From Loripinus fragilis (lineage: Eukaryota > Mollusca > Bivalvia > Lucinida > Lucinidae): 64,000 bases of DNA. A model generated the notes under the pieces. That model saw only the letters and a program-made list of their open reading frames with translations, did no database searches and was not told the origin of the DNA. Location: assembly GCA_964019695.1 (NCBI GenBank), contig OZ026514.1, positions 7,750,751 through 7,814,750 of the forward strand. Reading direction: 5' to 3'. How positions within the stretch are numbered: the stretch's first letter is position 1; each line of letters opens with the position of its first letter. The position numbers were made by a program, and so were the translations under genes. Of the stretch, positions 1 through 10,400 are shown piece by piece.

Positions 1-695
1 TTACCAAGTTTGTTAAGGCCCTGCCAACGAATGAGCATCACCTAGTGGACCTCTACCAAGTTTGTTCAAATTATGCCCCTGGGGCCAAAAATGGTCCTTA
101 CCCAGGGGTCACATGTTTTACATAGGCTTGTATAGAGAAAAACATTGAAAAACCTTCTTGTCTGAAACCATAAGGCCTAGAGCCTTGATGTTTGATATGA
201 AGCATCACTAAGTGGATTTCTACCAAGTTTGTTCAAATTATGCCCCTTGGGCCAATAATGGCCCAGTCCCAGGGATCACATGTCTTACATAGGCTTGTAT
301 AGGGAAAATATGAAAAAAATATTTTTTGTCTGAAACCATAAAGCATTTGGTATGTAACATCACCTAGTGGACCTCTACCAAGTTTGTTCATATAATGCCC
401 CTGGGGCAAAAAATTGTCCAGCCCCTTTGGGGTCACATGGTTTACATATATAAGGCTTATATAGGGAAAAACATGGAAAAATCTTCTTGTCTAAAACCAT
501 AAGGCCTAGAGCCTTGTTATTTGGTATGTAGCATGACCTAGTGGACCTCTAGCAAGTTTTATTCAAATTATGTCTCTGGGGCCAAAATTGGCCCCACCCC
601 AGGTGTCATCAGGGACATGGCCAGCTTTCAACAGATACCTATATGTAAGCTTTAAACAAAACTCAGGTGAGCGCTTTAGGGCCTCTTGGCCCTCC
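1..695. repeat. Divergent tandem array A, about 155-173 bp units
   Basis: Four units start near 41, 208, 363 and 536 at the phrase cctagtggacctctaccaag, each with gcccctggggcc in the middle and gtctgaaaccataagg near the end. The same unit recurs at 42.6-45.1 kb and, inverted, at 59.1-59.5 kb. No coding sense. Confidence 0.85.
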
Positions 696-699
696 TTTG

Positions 700-1385
700 T
701 TTCCGCCTAATATCTTGAGATCAAATTGATAGAATTTTACCAAATTTTGTATATGCATTGATATTGACAAGATCTAAATTGGGATTGCTACACATCATTT
801 TTTGCTCAATTGTAACAGAGCTATGGGCCTTGACTGATGTCAGAATTTCGTTCAGAATTTGGTTTCCACTCAATATCTTGAGTACTTATTGATAGAATTT
901 TACCAAATTTTGTATATGCATTGATATTGACGTTGTCAAGGTTGGGATTGTTACACAATACACATCATTGTTCGCTCATTTTTAACAGAATTATGGCCGC
1001 TTGATGGACATCAGATTTTCGTTTCCACTCAATATCTTGAGAACTAATTGATAGAATTAGGACCAAATATTGTATGTGCATTTATATACACAAGATCTAG
1101 GTTGTGATTGTTACCTGTCTATTTTATGCTTATTTATAACAGAGTTACAGCCCTTGATTGAGGTCAGAATTTGGTTCACACTCAGTATCTTTAGAACAAA
1201 TGGAAGGAATTTCATCAAATTTTGTATACAATTTGATTTAGACAAAATCTAGATATTTTTACCTGTCATTTTTCTCTAATTTGTAGCATGAAGTTATGGC
1301 CCTTCATTGATATCAGAATTTCGTTTCCGCTTGAGAGCAAATGGATAGAATTTCACCAAATGTTATATATGCATAGGGTTATAGT
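700..1385. repeat. Tandem array B, about 150 bp units
   Basis: About five diverged units share gatagaattttaccaaat and tatatgcattgatattgac, at about 730, 890, 1045, 1200 and 1350. It adjoins array A and is noncoding. Confidence 0.8.
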
Positions 1386-1388
1386 CAG

Positions 1389-1516
1389 ATTCTCTGACAA
1401 TGCAAAGTCTCTTTTTTTATGGTGTGGCTCACGAAACAGTTTGTAAAACTTGTGAATCATGTATGATTGAACATTGTCACAAGAAATATTGTTTCCTGAA
1501 AATATGCTGCTTCCAG
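1389..1516 (+). other. Cys-rich open segment between AG and GC splice-like sites (possible exon or relic)
   Basis: After ttatagtcag an open frame of about 42 codons runs to cttccag followed by gcaaga, a possible GC-type donor. It contains the Cys-rich stretch VCKTCESCMIEHCHKKYC. The Cys spacing fits neither nuclear-receptor finger and I cannot place it in a family. It could be a relic exon of another gene or chance. Confidence 0.2.
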
Positions 1517-1719
1517 GCAAGATAAAAAGCAGATTGCTCGGCTACATAGGCCAGCTTGAACAATGAAACTTTGGATTTAACAAGATTATGTTTCACACTT
1601 TCTTGACTGAGTACAAATTTAGTGATCAGACTGCTGATCTGTGCCTTTTGTTGTTCACATGTGGTATAAGTTGTTTTCTCCTATGAAGTTGCTGATGTGT
1701 CTTTTTTTTCCATAAGATA

Positions 1720-1935
1720 GACAATTATATACCTGCCAGTGTTGTCTGTTGCTGACTTTTGCCAACAGTTTGGACTCAGATCAGAACAGACAAAATGTCC
1801 TCCCATATCAGAATCCAAACTGCCTGACCTACTGTTTTCCTGAAATAACTTGTTGAAAAGTTAATTTTTGAGGAAAAATAACTGCAGACGACAAAAAATT
1901 CTGCAAAATTACCGAGCATGCAAAGAGTTAATAAC
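1720..1935. repeat. Palindromic element (family with cagtttggaNccagatcag core)
   Basis: Inverted arms contain gtctgttgctgac and gcagacgacaaaaa around a palindromic core of the type cagtttggactcagatcag. The same family recurs at about 2270-2460, 13700-13925, 16320-16490, 25300-25475, 35870-36080, 38990-39195 and 39740-39935, typically ending in ttacccagNNtgcaaagagtta. Confidence 0.6.
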
Positions 1936-2147
1936 CCTAAAGCACCACCTATAATTTACAGCAGACGACAATTTCAAATTTTGCCGCTTTTTAAAAAATA
2001 ACAAATAAGGCATGATATTTCATGAGAATCGTCTGCTGGCAGACGATTCTCATGTAATATCATACCTTATTTTGTTGAAAATTGGGAAAAATGTTGCAAA
2101 ATTTGTTGTCTGCTGCTGTCGTGATTGACGCTTTAAGGGTTAATAAA
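1932..2147. mobile_element. TTAA-type palindromic MITE
   Basis: Begins taaccctaaagc and ends gctttaagggtta. The arms pair across a centre at atcgtctgctggcagacgat (about 2040). Same family as 54079-54292. No coding capacity. Confidence 0.75.
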
Positions 2148-2484
2148 TGCCACCACAGTTATTCAGTATGGTCATATTTCATTTATTGAACATCATAGGG
2201 TTCAGAATGGAGGTGATGGATATGAATGCCTACTGTAGTCCAGAAGCGTTACCGGTTTGGATTTTATATTTTTAACTCTTTTCTTGCTGGCGCTGAATTT
2301 TGTCATCTGCTGATCAAACTTTTTTTTGGTCCTGAAATTATCGGTCCTGATCTGGATCCAAACCGTTAGAAACTCTGATTGTCTTCATGAATAAATTTTT
2401 TGAAGTTGATTTCTTTGAAAAAAGTCAGCAGACAACAACAAAAGCATAAAAAATTACATGGCATTTAAAAAAAAAACTTATTTG

Positions 2485-4040
2485 CCACAGGGTTCCCACA
2501 AGCTCTGGAAATCATGGAAACCTGGAAAATCACGGAAAAAAGCTCCATGCATGGAAAAATCATGGAATTTGAAAAAACCTGAATAATCATGGAAAAATCA
2601 TGGAATCTTGTGAAATAATTAGACGAAACCACCAGTAGCCAGAAAACTATACCTCTACAATATTAACCTGATCCTGATCTTTATGCAGGAACAAATTATT
2701 ACAGTTATAACACTGAATATATATTTTTTGATGGATCATGTGCAATCGGTATGTTCCGAGCAATTACGGAAATAAACTTCTCGGTGCAATTGCTAGATAA
2801 CACCAAAAAGTTGTACTTTTCACTGTAGTCATGTGGTAAGTCTACACAACTCCAAATACGTAAATTATGGGTTCGAATCCTGCCTGACCCCACTTTTATT
2901 TTTTTAATTTCATTTTTACTTTGTTAAAGAAATGCACTTAAGCACAAGACTTTGTAAGTTCACGCTTTCTTCGAAAATGTAATTGATGCTGGGAGTTAGA
3001 GTTTAGTTTGCGAATACGCCTTAAAAACAAACAAACACCCATGGCAAAATAAATCAGTTATAGCCCATTAGAGCATTTCTGTAGAGGGCATCAAGGAGGT
3101 CCATATATGAGCGACAACATGAGATTTCCAACAATGTGGTATGTGCAATATGCAAAGGCTCAGACCAGCCTGCTCATACGCACACTATGATCAGAGCCTT
3201 TGCTAATCACTTGAATATTCGATGCTTGGTAAGGTACTGATGAACAGCATTTACAGTTATTAGTCTAAAAGGAGGCTCCACAGACTCTCCTGTGTCTATT
3301 AATGTCAAAATGCCACATTGTAGGAAATCTCATGTCGCAAACTGAAGAGGTGACATGCGAGAGTTAAAGCTACAGTGTTACGGATCCGCTGTGAGCATGT
3401 TGTTGTCACCAAACAGATCAAATTGAATAAAATGGATACACGATATTGCAAAGAGGAGAACAAATAAATGGAAAAAAAAAATAGTTACAATAATAAATGT
3501 CGCTCAGTATGGGATTCAAACTTACAAAGCGGTGCTTAAAATATAAATGTGATATATTCATGTGTTCTACCCCCTGAGCCACTCAGGTAACTGATTATAG
3601 CGGTATATATATTTACTGTGCTATAAAGTATCACGTGCATTTCCGTATTAGAACATAGGATGAACGCCGAAGATATATTTAGATGCTACATCACCTGTGA
3701 AATTATGTTAATGATAAAGGCCAGGATCAGGTTAATATTTTCAAGGATAGCTGTCAGACACACAAAACTTGTGTGTCTGACAGCTAGTTTTCTGGCTACT
3801 GGTGGTTTCAAGTTTTAATTATTTTAAAATACATGCATGGTCTACAAACATGCTTATTTAAATACATTAATGTTGCTGCATTCTACATTTATGCTCAGTG
3901 TGGTGAAGATGCTGCTAAAAGGGGAGGTTGGAGGCCATGCATTAAATAGTCATGGAAATTACGTTGTTGATCATGGAAAATCATGGAAAAATCATGGAAT
4001 TGTGTTTTTGAATTTCTGTGGGAACCCTGTTGCCATCAAA
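2485..4040. mobile_element. Decayed 1.55 kb foldback element with nested MITE and tRNA-like segments
   Basis: The ends cagggttcccaca (2490) and tgtgggaaccctg (4018) are inverted. Deeper, accaccagtagccagaaaac (about 2630) pairs with gttttctggctactggtgg (about 3786), and aatattaacctgatcc with ggatcaggttaatatt. tRNA-like B-box segments lie near 2870 (+) and 3510 (-). A separate MITE sits at 3109-3341. Confidence 0.6.
3109..3341. mobile_element. Palindromic MITE, GAGCCGCGACATGAG family
   Basis: Inverted ends related to gagccgcgacatgagatttc, with aaggctcagaccagcctg inside. The same family is at 15718, 19681, 50858 and 53658, with diverged relatives near 29540, 29815, 33704, 49905 and 51400. Confidence 0.75.
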
Positions 4041-4186
4041 ACACACTTTAAAAATTATCGCCAAAAAAAAAAAGCCCACTGAAATGTATGAAGGAAGCAC
4101 AATAGATAAAAGTAAAGAATATCACCTGCGTTAGCCAATGAGTTACATGAATTATCAAACCTTATTTCTTTCTTAATACACTGCAG

Positions 4187-4423
4187 TTATTTTGTGAAGG
4201 GTGCCAATCCCACGGCATCCAAGAAAAATGCAGAATGCAGAGTTGCGCACAGTACTCTTTATTCTAGGTATCTACGACAGTCGGAGGAGAGATGGTGCGG
4301 AAGAAACGGAGACGTACCAGTGGGATGTCAAAAAGCAAGAAAATGGACAATGTCTTGTGTCAAGTATGTGGTGATATGGCTGCTGGCTTTTACTGTGGTG
4401 CATATATTTGTGAGGCTTGCAAG
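4187..4423 (+). CDS. 2DBD-NR exon 1: 5'UTR end, start codon, DBD1 zinc finger 1
   Basis: A good acceptor (pyrimidine tract ending ctgcag at 4186) suggests the exon opens at 4187 with untranslated sequence. The coding part is 4292-4423, residues 1-44, starting at ATG 4292 with an in-frame TAG at 4265-4267 just upstream. The N-terminus MVRKKRRR is strongly basic and could serve as a nuclear localisation signal. Zinc finger 1 has Cys23, 26, 40 and 43 in C-x2-C-x13-C-x2-C spacing. The donor gtaaac follows ..GAGGCTTGCAAG in phase 0, cutting the P-box after CEACK, the usual intron position in nuclear receptors. Any earlier noncoding exon or promoter was not identified. Confidence 0.9.
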
Positions 4424-7400
4424 GTAAACAATTTTATCTCATAGCTTTTAAATACCATTATGTTGATTCCAAATGATCAATTCTTTTTTTCTCTCCTCAA
4501 ATTATCAATAAAACATTTGAAATAGAGAATAATATAGTTTTCATATTGTATATTGACAGATAAAACAATAATCTGAAATATGTTAAGCACAGGTAATACA
4601 GTAAAACCTGTGTAAAACGGCCACTCTCGAAAAGACAGAAAATTGATTTTAAAGACCAATTATCGCTTAATGCAGGTCAAAAGTATTGCACAATGCTCCA
4701 AACAACCTTTATTAAGCTACCATTTGTTATTAACCCTTAATGCACCAATCGCAACAAAAGTCGTCTGCTTTTCTCGTCTGCTGAAATGTTTAAGAAGCCT
4801 CTGTGGCAAACAGTGTAGACCCAGTCCCATACTTTCGTGGAGATTGATCATGAAATAATTTCTACCGTCATTCTCCTCCTTCCGCTGATTCAAGTAGGGT
4901 TGTTGTCAGTTATATGCGAAAGTATGTGCACAAAGTACTGGTTAACCGCTTAGTCAAGCTTGCCCAGGAAAAAGTGTGGTTAGGTGAACTGACTGTCTCA
5001 AGATGACCATAGCTGTTGACTGAGAAGTAAAGAATCAAACCAAACCAAAAAAAGAGGCCTAAGCTGCCCATTCTGTTCATGGTGGTTACTCAAATATGAC
5101 TGGGTTGATATCTAGGCTGATAGGAGTCTTCACTGGGTAAAACATTTCACTTAGTTGGTATTGTTATGTTTTTGCTCATACAGTAAAACCTGTCTTAAGC
5201 AGCCACTCAAAAATAGACAAAACAAAGGTCTTAAAGATCTATTATCGCTAAATGCAGGTCAAAAGTATTGCAGAATGCTCCAAGGGGAGCATTCTGCAAT
5301 ACTTTTGACCTGCATTAAGCCTTGGAGCATTCTGCAATATTTTTGATGTGCGTAAAGCTATAATCAGTCTTGAAATACATTTTTGTCTTCTTTTGAGTGG
5401 CTGCTTAAGATGGGTTTTACTGTATATAATTATCCCTCCACCAATATCAGAGGAATATTATAAGTTTGACGTCATCCATCATGATCAGGAACCTCAATGA
5501 GAGCGTTCTTTTTGAGCAACTAAAACAAATGTTAAAACTGATAGAATAGGGAAAAAATCACAATTTTAGAGTTATTTTTTAGCTCACCAGAGCCGAAGGC
5601 TGGGGATGAGCTTATAGGATGGGACTCGAGCCGGCGTCCGTCGGTCCGTGTGTCCGTCCACACTTTCAAACATGAATATCTCTGAGACCAGCTGGCCGAT
5701 TGTAATCAAATTTCATCTGGAGCATCATTGGGGTGGGGAATTGTCTGTATTAGGTTTTGGGCCAGATCAGATCAGAACTCTGTTTTTTTTATCTGGACAG
5801 ATAGTATTGCTTTAATTGTGAAGATAGTAGGCCCCGAGGTTATAAAACTTTTTTCGTGCTCAACTCAAATGAGCACGAAATTTTAACTGCTCATAAATAC
5901 TAAAATATCGACACATAAAGAAGTTTTTTGATTTTAGTCTCTCAGATGTTGTATTTATCATGCTAATAAATGTTAAAATGCCAACAAACTCAAAATAAAG
6001 CGCATTGATTAGCTGCATGTGGACATGTGTCCGCAAGAAACCAATCATTGTGCTTTATATTGAGTTTGAGAATGAACTCAAGTTTTATAACCTCAAGGCC
6101 TGGTATCTAAAGTTTCCTTTAATTGCAGAAGTTTTACATGAGGGCCTATAAACAAGAAAAATTGAAATATGTTTGTCTACGAGAGAAAAAGTGTGTGATA
6201 ACGAAGGAGAGCCGGGTCCAGTGTCAATATTGCCGCTACCAGAAATGCCTCAGTCTCAACATGTTCTGTCCTAAGCAAGGTAAAACGAACCGGACCCTGA
6301 GGTTTTAAACTTTCTCGGATGAGAATATTTTTTACTTAGAGTTTAACAATCAACCTGTTAAAAGACTCATTCAATTCAAACTAGAACTTCTCGTCTAAAT
6401 GTACATGCTGCAAATTATCTCTCAGACAAGAACCCCACAACTTCAAATAGTATAAGTTTGAACGCCCCGCCGTTCATTCCACAGCCTTTGTTAGTCAGAA
6501 ATCTGGTCAATAGTGAAAATGAGTCGCAAGTTCTTGCACAAGAGAGTATACCCACCATGCTGCACATGTCCACATCGGTCTCCAATTCTTTCTATCACAG
6601 ATTACCAAAGTTAGAGCTTACAATCTTTGAGGGTGATGTTCTAGAATGACAGTCATTTTGGAACTCATATGAATCCGCTATCCATACAAACCAGTCCTTC
6701 AGTAATGTTCAGAGATTCACCTACCTCAAATCTTTATTAAAATATGAAGCCCTTCAAACTGTGTCCGGATTTGCAATTACTAACGTAAATTATGATAAAG
6801 CAGTTGCCTTGTTGCACAAATGGTATGGTCAAAAATACAGGATTGTACAGACTTACATGCAAGCTTTGTTAGATCTTCCAGTGCCCATGCATACCATTTC
6901 AAGCCTACGGACCTTCTACAATAAGGCAGAAAGCTATACTCTTGCATGGGTGTTCGTTACACGAAGCTGTTTGAAGCCCTAAAATCCATGTTCAAATCAT
7001 GAAATCCACGTGCTGTTTGAACATGGCTTTTACTTGAAAAGGCCTCAACTGGCCCTGATTTGTATGCATGACGTTATACGGGAAAGCTTTGCGTCCGTGA
7101 CTGATCATTTCGCCGATGCTTTGGTTCGCGGAAACGTTGCAGGCGTATATATAACGTTGTGGTTACGTAATGACGTTCGAAAGTTTGACGTTGACGCCAT
7201 TTTGTTTTGAAAAATCAAGTGTAAGAAAATGGATGTTTAATGTTTAAGAGCGCGTTTTCAGCGCGGTCTATGCTGAAATCAGGTAAAATATGCAAGAATA
7301 AAGATCACACATGTTTGTTTCCTTGGGTTAACTCTTGCTGGGTCCCTCGGGGGATGTTTGAACACTCGGCCTAACGGCCTCGTGTTCAAACAGCTTCCTC

Positions 7401-10400
7401 GGGACCCAGCAACTGTTAATGCATGAAAATACATGTGTGATCCCTTTAGTAGAATCACTCGATCAGATGGAAAGCTCATACGGTGCATTGCTTGTTCCTG
7501 TGATTTGCTTGTTCCTGTGATTTTGAAGAAACTACACAAAGAAATATGGAAGAACATTGCTAGAGAACAAGGATCATCAAATTGGACTTTGTCAGATCTG
7601 CAAAAATGCCAACTCAAAGAATTGAATGTTATGGAAGCTTGCAACGCAATCAACTACAATGCAGAAAATTTACCGACAACAGCTACTTTCTTGACCAAGA
7701 CCAAGCCGTACCATAAAAACATACAGTCTTCGAAATTGCAGTATCTACACAGTGAAAATGATAAACATCTACTTACGCCAAAGAAAATTTGGGCCTTTTG
7801 TAAAGGACCACACAGTAGTGCAGAATGTACGAAGATAACCGACTACACCGAGCGCATAAATATTGTAAAACGAGACCACCTGTGCTTCAATTGCCTTGGC
7901 CGAAACAGAATCGCAGATCGTAAATCGAAGACCAAATGTAGAAACTGTTCTCTGAGACACCATACTGGCCTATGCAAAGATACTCTGCAGAAAACTGACG
8001 AAAGGACACCAGCTCAAGTCACTTTATTTGAAAATCGCAACGGGAAGGAATCCAGTCCATCAGTTCAGCTACATTCGGCTCTGACTCACTCGCAAGGACA
8101 CGTGCTTTTGAAGTCAGCTGTCGCACCCGTAAGCTCAGGTCAAACTAGTTTACATGCTAATATACTTCTCGACGAAGGTGCCCAGAGATCATTTATCACC
8201 TTAGCCGACAAGCTGGAGCTAGTTCCTACAGGAAAAGAAGCTTTATCCATTTCAGGATTCGGGGACACCAGCAGCAATATGCGAGAACTGCCTACCGCTA
8301 CAGTTTACTTACAGACAGAGATAGAAACAATTCCAATGGATGTCTTAATTGTACCAGAGATTGCCGTGCCCTTGAGAACGTACCCTAACAAAATAAACGA
8401 TATGAAACATTTGACCGGTCTCAAACTTGCTCATCCTGCAACAAATAATGGGTATTTCGAGATCATGGTGTTAATCGGAGCTGACTATTACTGGAACATT
8501 GTCCAAGACAGGGTCATCAGAGGAAATGGTTTCACTGCTGTCGAATCAAAAATCGGATACTTACTTTCTGGACCTACAACTGGATGCAACAAGAAATTAC
8601 ACCCCACATCGATGATGTACATAATAGCATCACACTCTGTCAAAGAAGTGGACCTTGAAAGATATCGGAAGGTCGAATCCCTTGGCATAGAGAAAATGGA
8701 ATTCAATCAGACCCATGAAAATTACTTGACAGAGTACCAGAGTGTTTCTATTACACGGCATCCGCCGCCTCCACTACCAAAGGACAGACTTCAAGATTCA
8801 CCGCCATTTACCGCCATAGGCGTAGACTTCACTCCACAGAGAGCACCTTGGTACGGCGGCTTGTGGGAGGACTTGATAGGACTAACGAAAAACTGTTTGA
8901 GGAAAGTTCTTGGCAAAGTGTTTGTGAGCCTTGTAGAACTACAGAAGGTCGTTACCGAAGTAGAGTGCATCCGGAACAACCGACCAATGACATATATGTC
9001 ATCTTATCCAGCCGATGAACAGCTGCTCACCCCATCACATCTACCTTATGGGCGGACAATAACGTCATTAACTTGCCCGGATGAGCGTCCCGATGAAGCA
9101 TAGATGATTGTTACAGGAGACACAATCAACTAGCATTCGCAACATGTACAACAGATAACACAACACTTTTGGACCAGATGGAGGAACGAGTATCTAACCG
9201 AGTTCCATCGATGTAAACGGAGAGATTGTCACAAAGTAAAAGTCTGAGACGTTCTGCTTGTTATCCCCACGCTTTTTTTAAAAAAGCGTTGGGGATATTG
9301 CAATCACCTCCGTCCGTCTGTCCTTCCCTCCGTCACGCTATCACCTCCTAAACCATTGGACGAAATCCAACCAAATTTGGTGTGTGAGTTGCTCACATGA
9401 ATGGGGTGTGCAACGGCACATTTTTTTGCCCCGCCCCCTAAGGCCCTGGGGAGGGGCCAAAAGGACAACTATAATTAAATTTCAATTACAAAGTCAATTA
9501 CAAAGATTTTTTAACCAAACTTTGTGTGTCTTCTCACACATGAAAGATATAAAACATATCAGACGAGATTTTCGTTTGGTCACCTGGGTCATGCCCCAGG
9601 GGTCGGACTTAGGTACCGTGGGGGGTTCGGGGGTCATTTTTTTTTTTTTTTTAAATTCAACCAGATTTGGTGTGTGAGTTATCTACATGAATGGTACATG
9701 CACCGGCACCAATTTTTGGGTCCCTGCCCCCCTGGGGCCTCTTGGAGGGGCCAAATGAATCTGAATTACAAAGTCAATTTCAAAGGTTTTTAAACCAAAC
9801 TTTGTGTATCTTCTCACAAATGAAAGATATATAACATTAGACAGGATTTTCATTCGGGCTCCTGGGTCATGCCCAGGGGTGGGACTTGGAGGTATCGTGG
9901 GGGGTTGGGGTCAAATTTTTTTTCCGAAATTCAACCAGATTTGGTGTGTGAGTTACTCACATGAATGGCACATGCACCGGCACAAATTTTTGGGTCCTCG
10001 CCCCCTGAGGCCTTTGGGAGGGGTCAAAAATTTAATTTTCTGAACATGGTCATGTGGCATATCAAATTAAAGGGGATGAGCAGTAGACCATGATACACTG
10101 AACAATTTTAACCTAGGATCAAAATGGTGACCTTGGGATGGGGTCAAAGGGTCAATTACCATTAGATTTCTTCGAGAGCGTGGGGATTTGGGATGGCGCG
10201 CCATCGAATGTGTTCTAGTTCATAATGATTCACAGAGGAACAAATGGCCACTAGCTATCGTTGAGGATCTCATTATTGGTGGAGATGGAGCGGTGAGAGC
10301 AGTCCGGATTCGAACTTAAGTAGGGATCACTACCAGGCCTATCACGAAGCTGTACCCTATGGAGATAAACAGTTAGGAATAATTCAGTTTGAACTTTTAA

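Noticed and set aside
7279..7653. 124-codon minus-strand frame
   Set aside because: It covers a hairpin insertion and the antisense of a BEL/Pao gag fragment.
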